A DNA stretch of 64,000 bases, taken from NCBI GenBank assembly GCA_932521035.1, contig OW051495.1, positions 8,866,001 to 8,930,000 of the forward strand. Direction: 5' to 3'. The translations under genes were made by a program, and so were the position numbers. Source of the DNA: Oscheius dolichura. Lineage: Eukaryota > Nematoda > Chromadorea > Rhabditida > Rhabditidae. A model generated the notes under the pieces. The model ran no database searches. It saw nothing but the letters and a program-made list of their open reading frames with translations, and was not told where the DNA came from. How positions within the stretch are numbered: the first letter of the stretch is position 1; each line of letters starts with the position of its first letter. Positions 21,621-32,014 of this stretch are shown here, one piece after another.

Positions 21621-22651
21621 ACAAGGGAACCTTTTCACTTTATGTTGGACTCGTGAGACGAGACCTAGTGCATTCGATAGAGCGTCAAAAACTATCCCAG
21701 AAACTGTGTTCCATTTTCCCAAAATGACTCGCGTTACGCAGTAGCACGCCAATTCAGTTTTACATGTTGAATTTGTCAAAACTGGTTTTCGCCGTTGTAT
21801 CCTTGGAATTGCAGCAGATAAAATGTGAAGCAGTGGCTAGGTGGATAATGCACTCGCTTACAAGATTTTTGCGTTTTTTCTAGCCGAGTTCGAGTCCCTG
21901 TTGGAGCAATTGTCTTTTGCTTCTATATTTTCACGAAAAAAACGATTTTTGATGGATATCAGTTGTCAACAGGGTGAGTTTAATTGCGTTGGCACTCCAT
22001 TTGAAACAACACAAATGACCTAGAGCCTATTTGCTTCGGTGTGATTTTTAGTTTGGAACAGACTTGGCAAAGGACCAGGCTAGACAGGTGCCAAGCGAAA
22101 AAGAACGCACACATATCATAACGATGAGAAAAATCATCTTTTACGCACATGGGAACTGTGTCTCTGACTCGCTATTGTCGTTCCTACCCATTAGCCTACC
22201 TAATGAAGATAATAAGCATGACTTGTCTTCATTGTTCAACTTGCATTTCTGTTCCTCCTTTTTTTGAATCCAAAACGACCCATATTGAAGAAGGAATACG
22301 TTATGCCCGAGATGAAATGCTAGCCATTTCGTGATGCTTGAATAGAACGGCAAACTCACCCTGGGTATCAGTTGACAACTGTTATCCATCAAAAATCGTT
22401 TTGTTCGTGAAAATATAGAAGCAAAAGACGATTGCTCCCACAGGGACTCGAACTCGGCTGCAATTCCAAGGATACAACAGCGAAAACCAGTTTTGACAAA
22501 TTCAACATGTAAAACTCAATTGGCGTGCTACTGCGTAACGCGAGTCATTTTGGGAAAATGGAACACTGTTTCTGGGATAGTTTTTGACGCTCTATCGAAT
22601 GCACTAGGGTTCGTCTCATGAGTCCAACTTAAAGTGAAAAGGTTCCCTTGT
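21621..22651. repeat. large inverted repeat with tRNA-like segment in one arm
   Basis: The left arm (21621 to about 21984) and right arm (about 22352-22651) are near-identical in opposite orientation over about 300 bp. Both start ACAAGGGAACCTTTTCACTT at the outside. The spacer is about 367 bp. The left arm carries about 65 extra bases (near 21805-21875) that complete a tRNA-like head (GTGGCTAGGTGG...GTTCGAGTCCC). The right arm keeps only the B-box half. A diverged copy of the outer end occurs at 33205-33300. A foldback or composite SINE-like element; no gene in it. Confidence 0.75.
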
Positions 22652-22893
22652 AAGGATGTATGTTCGTTTGCCATTCCATTTCCGTTAACGGCAGTACCCA
22701 TGAGAAACTCTTCCTGAGGCAGTGCGCTCATTTTTATGCTCTCTTTCTCTGGTAAAAATGATCAATCATTGGGATTTTTCCCTGGGAAAGGGTGAACTCC
22801 TGCTTTATTCAACCTTTCCCCGCGTCTTTCTCTCTCTCCACCCCCGCTTACTTTTGGGTGCTGTCCTTGTTGTAAAGATGAAACTTGTGTATC

Positions 22894-22901
22894 TTTTCCA
22901 G
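22894..22901 (+). promoter_or_regulatory. probable spliced-leader trans-splice acceptor
   Basis: TTTTCCAG ends seven bases before the ATG at 22908, with no matching donor needed upstream. This position and sequence fit a nematode spliced-leader acceptor. It favours the start at 22908 over the in-frame-looking Met at 22879. Confidence 0.5.
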
Positions 22902-22907
22902 GTAACC

Positions 22908-23181
22908 ATGAAGCTGGCTTTCTTTCTGCTCCTCCTAGGACTATGTCTCCTTCAGCAGCTAACTGAGGCCAGAGGAAGCTCGTAAGTTACTTAGTTTTCA
23001 AAACGGCTCATTCCCTTTGCTCTACAGACTTTTTGGAGAACGTTACCTGTTCCGCCAAGGTGCCCGCCCAAAACGTCCTTTCTTCCGTGGATTAGATCGC
23101 ATCGATGGAGTAGACTGGTCCAGTCTTTGCGAGAAGGAATACCTGAAGAATCTCTACCCCGACATGTGCCCTGATGAGTGA
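22908..23181 (+). CDS. small secreted peptide precursor
   Basis: Two exons with a GT-AG intron give 75 residues. A strong signal peptide (MKLAFFLLLLGLCLLQQLTEA) is followed by RGSSLFGERYLFRQGARPKR and PFFRGLDRIDGVDWSSLCEK, ending PDMCPDE with stop at 23181. Two cysteines and a Lys-Arg site (RPKR) suggest processing to a peptide of about 40 residues. Family not recognised. A neuropeptide-like or defence role is possible but unproven. Confidence 0.7.
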
Positions 23182-23523
23182 TCTAAACGGATCTCGTCTT
23201 GATTATTTACAATTTGTAATGAATCTTGTTGACAGTAAATATAACTCATTTTGTTAAATTGAGGGGAAATACACCTTACATCTCTGCGCTGTAATCTCTC
23301 TTCCCTCGGTGGAAACACAAACAAACAAAAACGGACCGTGGCAAAGCTGTCCTTGGCCTAATAAATATCCAAAGAGACATCAGCGGCCCACGTTTAACTG
23401 GCATGGGCACTGGAGCTGGGAACGAAGCGACTGTCCTAATTAACGACAGTAAACAAAGAAAACAATCTGGTTAGAAACAAGATTTATTACTGGCAAACAA
23501 TTTAAAACAACAATAGACTGAAC
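23182..23523. other. intergenic, no gene recognised
   Basis: Short gap between the secreted peptide and the 3' end of a minus-strand F-box-like pseudogene. Nothing recognised. Confidence 0.4.
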
Positions 23524-24962
23524 TCAAACGTCTTCTCCTCGACGATATTCTATAATATGCCTACGATATCTCTCGGTCTCAGTCTTGAACAATATCGTAC
23601 AAAATGGTATTTCGGGAAGCGGTGAAGGCAAGTCAAGTATGACATCTATTTGTTTCACCTTTCCATCTTCCTTTGTAAATTGCATTTCACGCAACTGCCC
23701 CTCTAATTCGTGGCATATATCCCTTATTTCTTTCGGGAAACACTTCTCGTTTAGTTTTCCGCTTACATTTAAGTGAAAACTGAGAAGCTTTGGAAGGGGT
23801 TTGGAACACAGCAGCTGAAATCCAAGTAACCAACCAAACAAAATGTCGATTTGTGAAGCTCTACGCTCGTGAAGTTCAGCCAGAAACCGAGATTTTACGC
23901 GGTTTAGCCATTTTTCAGCTTACCGATGAAATAAAACGAAGCCATGGAATAGGCGGTGACATCGGAAACAAATCGATCATAACTTCCTGAAAGGTGTTGA
24001 TGAGCTTTTCCAGTACATTTTCAGCGGCAATAACTGAACCCAACCCAATCCGTACAGATGTCTAAAATTATTCACGAGAAAAGGGGGAAGCGTTGAAAAG
24101 TTACCAATGTCTTTGAAGTAAATACTGCGTCAATTAGATAGCCCTTTTTTTAGATGAAATGAAAATACAATCTTGGTAGGCTTTAAAATGCCCAAAAGGG
24201 TAACCAGGTCCTCTTTCGTGTATCCTATGGTTACCAATACAGTGTCACAAGTTATACGCTGCTTCTTCAAAATGTCAAAAAGATCAAAATTTCGACTTTT
24301 AAAGGAACTCTGAGGGACCCGGGGAGCATACTATAGATTTTCGCGGGCTTTCTAAAAGCCCGGGAAAACGCATTCCTGATCTACGTGTTTCGTTATGTTT
24401 TTTCCGTTAATTTCAATAAGACAACAATTTGTTATGGCTAATTAATTTAAATCACGTCAAAAAATTACCAAAAAATACCAAAACAAGGCCCAAAAACGCA
24501 GGCGCGTTCAAAATTCAAACGCGCGCCAAAGGCGAAAGGACGCTTGTGAGTGCAGTCGTGGCGGGACCCTTGCGCTCAAGCCGAGGTACCTCAGATTTCC
24601 TTTAACTAAATCGATTGATTAAGAAGAGAGTGAATCTTGGCAGACTTGGCAGACCAAGTGATGCAAATCTAGTTGCACCGAGTTCTTCTAGATTAACGAT
24701 TGATTTCTTCAATTCACGGCAGTATAGCTCCCATACTGACGTATTACGATTACGTATTATGCCATATTCTAGGGGAGCAGATATATTTCGATTGTTTTGT
24801 ATAAATTCCGCCACGTCCTTACACGTCTGCTGGAGACGAAAGAAGGGTTTCTCTTGCACCTGGATGATTTTCAATAAACATAAAGAAAGAAAAGGTAGCG
24901 TACCTTTCTGAAAACTTTCTCAAGATTTGTTGAATGAGAGTTAGTAAAGACAAACCTTCCAT
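23524..24962 (-). pseudogene. F-box/FTH-like copy split by a TTAA element
   Basis: Exon 1 starts at 24962 (MEGLSLLTLIQQILRKFSER). Exon 2 (VQEKPFFRLQQTCKDVAEFI...GATRFASLGLP) runs into a 299 bp transposon at 24303-24601, then resumes as SRNFDLFDILKKQRITCD. A further one-base shift lies in a run of seven A near 24150-24156 before AVFTSKTL. Exon 3 (SVRIGLGSVIAAENVLEKL) and exon 4 (LLCSKPLPKLLSFHLNV..., stop 23524) are open. Without the insert and the shift it would be a full family member. Confidence 0.7.
24299..24605. mobile_element. TTAA-flanked MITE in F-box-like exon
   Basis: A 299 bp element (24303-24601) lies between two TTAA copies (24299-24302, 24602-24605). Ends: AGGAACTCTGAGG on one side and AGGAAATCTGAGG in reverse on the other. 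A TTAA target duplication is characteristic of piggyBac-type transposition; these ends are not the canonical CCC of that superfamily. A second element with the same target and AGGAAC ends lies at 31465-31829. Confidence 0.8.
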
Positions 24963-25078
24963 TCTATCGAAGAATGACAAAGTGAAAAGATAGCCGGCGC
25001 CTGTCTGAAAATTGTTCCGTTGCCAGGAACCATAATCAAATATATATTGCTCAAAGCAGTTCGTCTTTTTCCGTAGTA

Positions 25079-26147
25079 ATGCCTGGCTTTCCCATTCTCC
25101 ATCCTCCTTCTCACCTTGTGGAAAAATTAATCTCTAAGGTATTCTATTAATTTTCTTATTCATTTATTGAAAAAATCTTCCAGGTAGATTCGAAAAGTAA
25201 CTTTCGCCTACGCCAAACCTGTCGCACTGTTAACAATCTCATTTTAAGGACTCCAAATATTAGTGCTCGCGTAGACGGACAATTTTTCATCGATTATTAC
25301 GATGATTCCGTTAAATTGAGCCATTGTGTTGGTTCCGAACAAGAAACTCTTGACATTACAGCATATTACGGCACTCGGCTGGGGCTCCTTTCTTTTGAGA
25401 TCCGATCTTATGACGATACAAGCTTTACGTCATTCTGTGAAACTCTGAAGAATTGTCGAATTACCTGTGATAAGCTCGAGATGGGGGATATCGAATTGTT
25501 TTTCTCGTCTACAAACCAGTGTGTGTCTCTGGTGAAACTGCTTAAACCTGTCAAACTCGAACTGGGCTGCTTCATGCTGAAAGATTTCCGGTTTGAAAAG
25601 CTTTTCTCTTGTAAGACAGTGGTAGGTTTTATTTTCGTATTCTATATTTCTTTTTTAGAAGCATTTTGTCACGCGCCTTGACGAAGAGGATGCGCTTCCT
25701 TCCATCACAAAGCTATTTTCTTTTCCTTCTCTTTCGACACTGGAAATTGAAGTATTTAAGCCAGCCAGCCATTTCGCCTTGCTACAGGAAGTTGTGCAGG
25801 TGAAGACAAAGTGAAAAACTATAATTATTTCGTTTAAGCTTTTTGTTTCATTGCCTGTGCCAAATTTCAAGAAATTTCATTTCTATATATCGTATAAGGG
25901 CCCTACTTCCCAAACTAAATTAGAGCAGCAACTTCCGGAGATGCAGTGGACCGTTATGAACTCAAGAAATTCGGAAGAAAAATTTTCCGCGATAATGGCC
26001 GTGCCTTCCCATTTCCCCCGAGGATCTTCATGCAAAATGGTCGTTGGAGAGAGACGCGACCCCTGTATGGAAAATTATAGAATCTACAACGGCTTTTGGG
26101 GAACTTACAACATCTATTATGATGCCAGTGACCGCCAGGAAGCCTAA
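25079..26147 (+). CDS. F-box/FTH-like protein, intact copy
   Basis: Four exons, all in phase. Exon 1 is MPGFPILHPPSHLVEKLISK. Exon 2 (VDSKSNFRLRQTCRTVNNLI) completes the F-box-like motif and contains AYYGTRLGLLSF, CRITCDKLEMGD, LVKLLKPVKLEL and FEKLFSCKTV. Exon 3 is KHFVTRLDEEDALPS...LQEVVQ. Exon 4 holds GPTSQTKLEQQLPEMQW, VPSHFPRGSSCKMVV and YNIYYDA, ending at 26147. Expected role is substrate recognition in a cullin-RING ubiquitin ligase. It is the cleanest plus-strand member and a good reference for the broken ones next to it. Confidence 0.75.
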
Positions 26148-26331
26148 ATGTTTACCGTTGATGCTGCTGTTGCTATTTCTATGTCGTGTAGTCTTGCATG
26201 CCTGGCATTTTGTGAATTTGTTTAACGAGCTCATCTTTTCTGAAGAATTCGCCTTTCTATGAAAGCGACTGCGTCGCCATAAAAGTGTAGCTCAATCAGT
26301 AGTCGAATCAGTCTGGTCTCCTCCTGCAGAA

Positions 26332-26851
26332 ATGCCCGACTTTCCTCTCCTGCTTTCTCCTCATCACCTAGCGGAGAAACTTCTTAACAAGGTTTCTCTT
26401 CTTTCATTTTTTTAACTGTTGGAAATCTTCCAAGCTGACGTGAAAAGTAATTTTCGCTTCTGTCAAACGTGTCATTATGTACACGATCTGATTCAATCTA
26501 ATTTCACTATTTTTGCTTGCGTAGCAGGAGAATTTTGGATGAAATTCGACGAGCCGTCCTTCCGTTTCTCCTTAGAGATACAACGTCCGACTTCGAAAGC
26601 TGAATTGGAGTGGGAGTTTCCAGATGCAGTGGGCCCGTAAACTAGTGGAAACTACCTATTGCGAGAAAGATATCTCTGCTGACGTGAAATTGCCTCCTCA
26701 TTTTCCACGAGGATCTTCCTGTAAGATTGCTATTGAGTTTACCTCGAAATGTCGTATTACATGGTATAGAATATCTTATGAGGCGGAAGTTGCCTCGGGG
26801 GAGGTAGACGAAGCTTCCAAACATCGACCTCAGAGATACATCTCACTGTAA
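26332..26851 (+). pseudogene. F-box/FTH-like copy with internal deletion
   Basis: Exon 1 (MPDFPLLLSPHHLAEKLLNK) and the start of exon 2 (SNFRFCQTCHYVHDLIQSN...GEFWMKFDEPS) are joined straight to the last exon (TSKAELEWEFPD). The FTH-like centre is lost. A one-base deletion at the EFPD/MQW point shifts the frame before LPPHFPRGSSCKIAIE. The expected CAG acceptor of intron 1 is also changed (TTCCAAG). Several independent lesions: a true pseudogene. Confidence 0.75.
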
Positions 26852-27271
26852 TTGTTCTTACTCCTTTTATTAACCTCAATAAACTGTTTGCTTGTTAACT
26901 TTGGAAACTCTGATGGTCGCATCCGAAACAATTGGAAGGCTGCTTTGCTGTTAAAAGTACTAACAATGCGTGCTGGCTCGATCTGTAATGGGAGAGAACA
27001 AATCTTCAGCAAGAGTGAAACTATCAGGAGTGTCTTTATTTCCTGCTCCTTATAGCAACTGTTCATCGAAACCAGTTTTGATGGAGAGATGAGTTGACAA
27101 ATTCTAAGGATTGCATCTGATATATGTTATTGGAGCTGTTGTGTTACAAGAACTTTAAACTGCGATCTCCTTTACTCGATAATTAGCGTCATATTGAAAG
27201 CGGCTCCGTTACCCGGGAACCGTAAACCTATTGCTCTCTATAATAAATCAATTGTTCTTCCGCCTCCGATA
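26852..27271. other. intergenic, no gene recognised
   Basis: Spacer between two family members with no recognisable feature. Confidence 0.4.
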
Positions 27272-28044
27272 ATGGTTGACTTCCCTTTGCTGAATCCCCC
27301 TGCACATATCGCGGAGAAAATTATTGCCAAGGTTTTATTTATTTTCCTTCTTTTATTAAGAAAATATTGCAGGTTGAATGGCAAAGTAATTTCCGGCTGC
27401 GCCAGACTTGCCACTATGTGCAAAATCTCATCCAAACGAGTCCCAATAGCATTGCTCACTTATGTGAAGAATATCACATCGCATTCAGTAAGCCACCGTC
27501 CGGGCTATGTTGTCACGTCTTTTTTAAACAGGGGGTTTTTAACCCTGAAGGATGTGACGGATCCCGAGTGCAAATTCTCTATCTTCCACTCGAAATGTTA
27601 AATGAAGTCAAATTTGAGCTTCTCCATGAAAACTCTCAAGAAATGTCGCATAACCTGCGACAAGGTCTATCTATCAGAAGGTCTTACTAATGAACAATGC
27701 GCGGCTCTGATAAACACTCTGAAGCCTACCAAAGCCAAAGTCATCTGTAAAGAATTTATGGCCAAACCCCTTCAGGCAGTTCTCGATTCCAAGACGTTGG
27801 TGAGTTTTCTTTTCTTAGAAGTAGGATTAATGTTTAAAAAAACTTCCTTGGCCCCAAAACCCACCAAAAAACCTTTACCAGTAATGTGACGATTCATGGA
27901 GACGCTTGGGAGGAAGAAGTCGCAGCGGTCGTGGAGCTGCCTTCTTATTTCCCTGAAGAATCTTCTTGTAAAATTGTGGTCGAATTTGGGTCCAAATTAC
28001 CTAAAGTATGGTACCGTATACAGTATAAAGGGGATGCTGTCTAG
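27272..28044 (+). pseudogene. F-box/FTH-like copy, frameshift and missing exons
   Basis: Exon 1 is MVDFPLLNPPAHIAEKIIAK and exon 2 starts VEWQSNFRLRQTCHYVQNLI. At LLHE one extra A in a run of four shifts the frame; beyond it KKCRITCDKVYLSEG...LINTLKP is open. Exon 3 and most of exon 4 are absent: a poorly matching 100 bp leads to VELPSYFPEESSCKIVVE and stop at 28044. Confidence 0.7.
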
Positions 28045-28288
28045 TTTCTTCCTTCTATCTTGACTGTTCACTGCTTTTCACTGCTCTCTCTTTTCATTGT
28101 AGACTTATTATTCATACGTTGTTTGGCAAACCCAATAAACCTTTCTATCAATGTCCTGACGCGATAGTATAATCTACAAAAAAGGTCACTGAGAAAGCGA
28201 AATTCGGGAAGAGGCGTGTCGCTCGGCCACCCGCGTCCCATCAACCCATCAATATTGTGTAACATTTAGATTAGCTTATCTTCCAATA

Positions 28289-28800
28289 ATGTCTGGTTTC
28301 CCTCTCCTCAATCCTCCTCCACATTTGGCTGAGAAAATTATCACCAAGGTTGTCTTTCATTGTATTTCTATACCAAAAATATTCTAGGTAGGACCGAAAA
28401 GTAATTTTCGGCAACGACAAACGTGCCACGCTATCAGCGACCTCATCAAATCCAGCCCTAATATTTCTGTTCGTTTGGACGGAAACTATTCCATCGAATT
28501 TAACGAATCGAAGTTTAAATTATACCGTCAACATTCCAATTATATGAAAGGACTCGTTGACATTGAGGAATTCTATGGAGCCCGATGGCACAATTTTGAT
28601 CTTCCACGTGATAGAGACGCCGAAGAAAGGAAAGAAAGTTTTGACCAAGAGAAATTTCACCTTCTTTGTGATTTCCTAAGGAAGTATCGCATAACGTCCG
28701 AGAGACTCTTTTTGGGGGCTATTTTCTAAAGGGCAATCTGTAACTCTGCTGAAAATCTTGAAACCTGTCCACCTCTGGATGCAATACAATTGTATAAAGC
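28289..28800 (+). pseudogene. F-box/FTH-like copy, 3' truncated
   Basis: Exon 1 (MSGFPLLNPPPHLAEKIITK) and exon 2 (VGPKSNFRQRQTCHAISDLI..., FYGARWHNFDLP, FLRKYRITSERLF) are open until a shift near TTTTTGGGGGC at 28710. KGQSVTLLKILKPVHL continues in another frame. Similarity stops near 28800; exons 3 and 4 are missing. Confidence 0.7.
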
Positions 28801-28976
28801 AGTTTACTCGAAACACCTATTAAGTTCACAATGTGTACAGGGAGAAAAACCTTAGGATATTACTAGAATGAAAAAACTCCATAAACTTTAAAACTAGCCT
28901 GGTTTACAATAGAATACTCAAAGGGCTCAAAATAAAATGATCGTTACATGAAGAAGCACATGGACATAGGTTGGTA

Positions 28977-29672
28977 TCAATTGAGCCAGAAATGTTCCCA
29001 AGTTCCACTTCTTTCCACGGTAGTTGGTGACGATAAATCCCCACGAGCGCTCAGCCATCGGCCGTGGACACTTTGGAACGACCACGAGCCGTCGTTGTTC
29101 TTGACGGGGATCCATCTTTCTGATAAAGCTGGTCGATCCGCCAGATCCACACTGCCATCCTCCTGAGCTCTCAAAAATAGCCCGAGCGAGTTTCTGAAGA
29201 CGACGTTACCGCCCCAATCCTTAATGCACCACTGTTCCAAGTCGATTGTCCGAGGTGCCATCTTCACTTTCCCATCGGGATCACAGAGCTTGAGGATAGA
29301 GGGGCTGCCCAATTGCGGCGGGTGACCAGCATTTTCAGTGAGATTGATCGACCCGGCTAAAAGTAGAAACAGTGCAGCCAAGCTGTATTTGGCGGCTTTG
29401 GCTGCTTGTATCGCGGATATCTTCTCATCCCCGCTTCGTCTCTTTCGATTGAGGGTTGTACTCAAAGCAGCCCCAGAAGCGCCTATTGCAGTGCCAGCGA
29501 CAGGTCCACCGACTACAGTGGCTCCAGCGGTAACGAATCCGGTAACGGCAGCTCGGCCCGCATGCTTCGCATTGCCCGCAGCTGCATGAACTGGAGCCGT
29601 GATCCATCCACCTCCCGGTATGGCTTCTACAAATTTTGTAAAAGGTCCATCTTTTGAAACAGCGTGACCCAT
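28977..29672 (-). CDS. Gly/Ala-rich hydrophobic region plus beta-trefoil-like domain
   Basis: Single-exon frame of 231 residues. Residues about 15-75 are rich in Gly, Ala and Val (PGGGWITAPVHAAAGNAKHA, VVGGPVAGTAIGASGAAL). A hydrophobic helix lies near residue 100 (YSLAALFLLLAGSI). Residues about 130-231 have repeats seen in fascin-like or ricin-type trefoils: LFLRAQEDGSVDLAD, WIPVKNNDGSWSFQS and HGRWLSA, ending WEHFWLN. A closely similar C-terminal module occurs at 57177-58544, and the Gly/Ala module recurs at 36600-36793. The trefoil suggests carbohydrate or actin binding; the Gly-rich part resembles membrane-active peptides. Function unknown. Confidence 0.65.
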   Translation of the reverse strand: MGHAVSKDGPFTKFVEAIPGGGWITAPVHAAAGNAKHAGRAAVTGFVTAGATVVGGPVAGTAIGASGAALSTTLNRKRRSGDEKISAIQAAKAAKYSLAALFLLLAGSINLTENAGHPPQLGSPSILKLCDPDGKVKMAPRTIDLEQWCIKDWGGNVVFRNSLGLFLRAQEDGSVDLADRPALSERWIPVKNNDGSWSFQSVHGRWLSARGDLSSPTTVERSGTWEHFWLN

Positions 29673-29863
29673 TGCGGGGATCTGAAATTGCTTTACAATA
29701 GAGAGAAAATAAGAAGTCTAGAGGAGGTGGATAAAAGAGGAAAAACCATTTTTGGGTAGCAATAGGGAAAGAGTTGTTGCTCTTTAGTTTCAAACTCTAC
29801 AAAGTTAGGAGGGCTGGAATAAAAGTTGAGATTCCTCATGCTTTTATATACCTGTTCTCAACA

Positions 29864-30022
29864 GTTGGTTTAATGTCAGCTGCTTCATGCGCTGCAAGTG
29901 ACTCACAAGGAACTCGGCGGTTGGTTTAATGTCAGCTGCTTCATGCGCTGCAAGTGACTCACAAGGAACTCGGCGGTTGGTTTAATGTCAGCTGCTTTAT
30001 GCGCTGCGAGTGACTCACAAGG
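29864..30022. repeat. three tandem copies of a 56 bp unit
   Basis: Units start at 29864, 29920 and 29976 (GTTGGTTTAATGTCAGCTGC). The first two are nearly identical; the third has a few changes. It lies between the divergent Gly/Ala-trefoil gene and an F-box-like copy, a possible regulatory minisatellite. Confidence 0.85.
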
Positions 30023-30229
30023 ATTCAATGCCTTATACCGAGGATGGTCTATCGTTCACAATGCTTTATTCCTGTTTTAGACCATAATGCCCTCTTCCGC
30101 TATCGAATGAGCTGGCAGAAGGTTGAAGTCGGAAAAGAAGCGTCGCGCCTAAAATGGTTCCACCCACAGGGCGGCAAAACATATTGCTCAAACCTTGGGA
30201 ATCATTTCGTCGTCCCATCTCCAACAGCA

Positions 30230-31464
30230 ATGCCTGGTTTCCCCCTACTGAATCCTCCTTCTCTACTTGTGGAAAGAATTATTTCAAAGGTTTTCGTTTA
30301 TTTTATTCTTTTATCGGGGGAAATATTCCAGGTTGAATCGAAAAGTAATTTCCGCTTGAGGCAGACATGCCATGATGTGAAGAATCTCATTGAAACAAGA
30401 GCTAATATTTCTGTTCGCGTAGAGGGAGAATTCTGATGAAAGTGAAAGAGAGCTCCTCTTTTGAACTATGCCAAATTGTCTATCCTAATTATTATGAGGA
30501 GCCGTTTGCTATCAACGACTATCCTTACAAGGAGGTTCCTGTTGACATTGAGAGTTACTGTGGAACTCGACTGAAACCATTGTCTCTTCCTTGTGACGAC
30601 AAAGAGAACTGGAATGGGTTTTATGGAAACCTGACGAAATACCGAATCACCTGTGACAAATTCTATATGTCGGATAAAGCTTGGACGGCGGAGCAGTGTG
30701 CTACTCTGGCAAAATTGCTGAAACCTCTCAAGATTAACTTCGATAGCAATCATGTTACACATTTGGAGCAAATACTCAATTCCAAGACACTGGTAAGTCC
30801 AGTTTTTCCCTCTTTAATCTTTTTACCCTGTAAAGCGATCTAAATTGGAAACAAGCAAACCAAAAAGTTGCCTTTGAGTCCGTTTTGAATAAGCTTCCAG
30901 TTTTTTGAGAATGAGTCACTTATGTAGCAAAGCACAGAGTTATACAGGACTCTTTTATTGCTTTCAGAGACAAGTGGCTGTCGATGTAATACAAGGTGTA
31001 GACGCTCACGTTGCTATAAAAACATATTCATCGGATCACGGTACTTTCCAATTCTAATAATTGTAAGACCCTGGTAAGACTTTGATCCAATATTAGATGA
31101 TGAATTCTTTGTTCTCTCCAAAGTCTTAATTTGCCTGTTTCAGAAGCACGTGGAGGCGTGGGTCCCACAAGAAAATGGCCTCATTACGATGGAAACGCTT
31201 CTTCCTCTATTTCCTGAGGTCACCGTTGTAGTATGGAAGGCCGATGATCATATTGTTCTGCTTCACAACGCTTTACAGGTAAAACAGGAAGATAACATCT
31301 ATCTCCGTTAAAGATGCTTCTTTCTCCGCCTCTGCCAACTGTTGAAAAAGCGAATTTCGCTGTATGGTTTGAGGATCCGATTACTAAAGAGGAATTAGAG
31401 CAACAATGGCGGGGTATGTATTGGACTTGTTGTAGCATTAAAGCTGGACTTGTTGTAGCATTAA
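30230..31464 (+). pseudogene. F-box/FTH-like copy with shift, duplicated exon and MITE
   Basis: Exon 1 is MPGFPLLNPPSLLVERIISK. Exon 2 starts VESKSNFRLRQTCHDVKNLI and reaches VRVEGEF, where one base is missing before MKVKESSSFELC. Afterwards YCGTRLKPLSL, YRITCDKFYM and LAKLLKPLKINF are open. After exon 2 there is an extra partial exon 3 (RQVAVDVIQGVDAHVAIKT, 30967-31055) and a second copy of the exon 2 end (CKTL and donor), then the normal exon 3 (KHVEAWVPQENGLITMETLL). Exon 4 is cut by a TTAA element at 31461. Confidence 0.7.
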
Positions 31465-31833
31465 AGGAACAGTCAGGGAGTTTTTCGACCAGGTCAGAAA
31501 ATAGAGAATTTTTCGCTGATCACGATGCACTATTTTATAAATCATAAAAATGTCAAAATGCGTTCAAAGTGCTCGAATATCGGCCAACGTCAGCATCCCA
31601 AGTTACGGACGTCAGCACGCCGGTGCCCGGTAAGAGCTTTTTTTCAAAATTTGGTCAGCATTCGTCAGAATTTTGATGATTTGTCACTATTTTTATCGTT
31701 TCTTTTCATTTTTTCCACATTTTAAACGATCCCTATATGTACACCAAAGGTAGGATATAATGAAAACAGTGAAATATTGAAAAATCGCTTTTTCTTTATA
31801 CGGTAGCTGAAAACTCCCTGTCTGTTCCTTTAA
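31461..31833. mobile_element. second TTAA-flanked MITE
   Basis: A 365 bp element (31465-31829) between TTAA copies at 31461-31464 and 31830-31833. Ends: AGGAACAGTCAGGGAGTTTT on the left and AGGAACAGACAGGGAGTTTT in reverse on the right. Inserted in the last exon of the preceding F-box-like copy, directly after a 21-22 bp direct duplication of exon sequence (GGACTTGTTGTAGCATTAAA twice). Confidence 0.85.
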
Positions 31834-32014
31834 GTGATGTAAAACAGAAGATACCTCCTTGAAAAGCTCTATTTTCTCTTTGGCAAATAAAAACTACATC
31901 GTCGTTTTCCTACGCACATCACCGTACTGATCCAGGGGTTTCTTCCATTATTTTACAGGGAAACTTTAGTTGGAAAAGATTTATTATTCGCGCACTGGAT
32001 TAACAAAAGAGGCG

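Noticed and set aside
21836-21906. possible intron-containing tRNA
   Set aside because: Part of an inverted, duplicated repeat, with weak stems and a partner arm lacking the 5' half.
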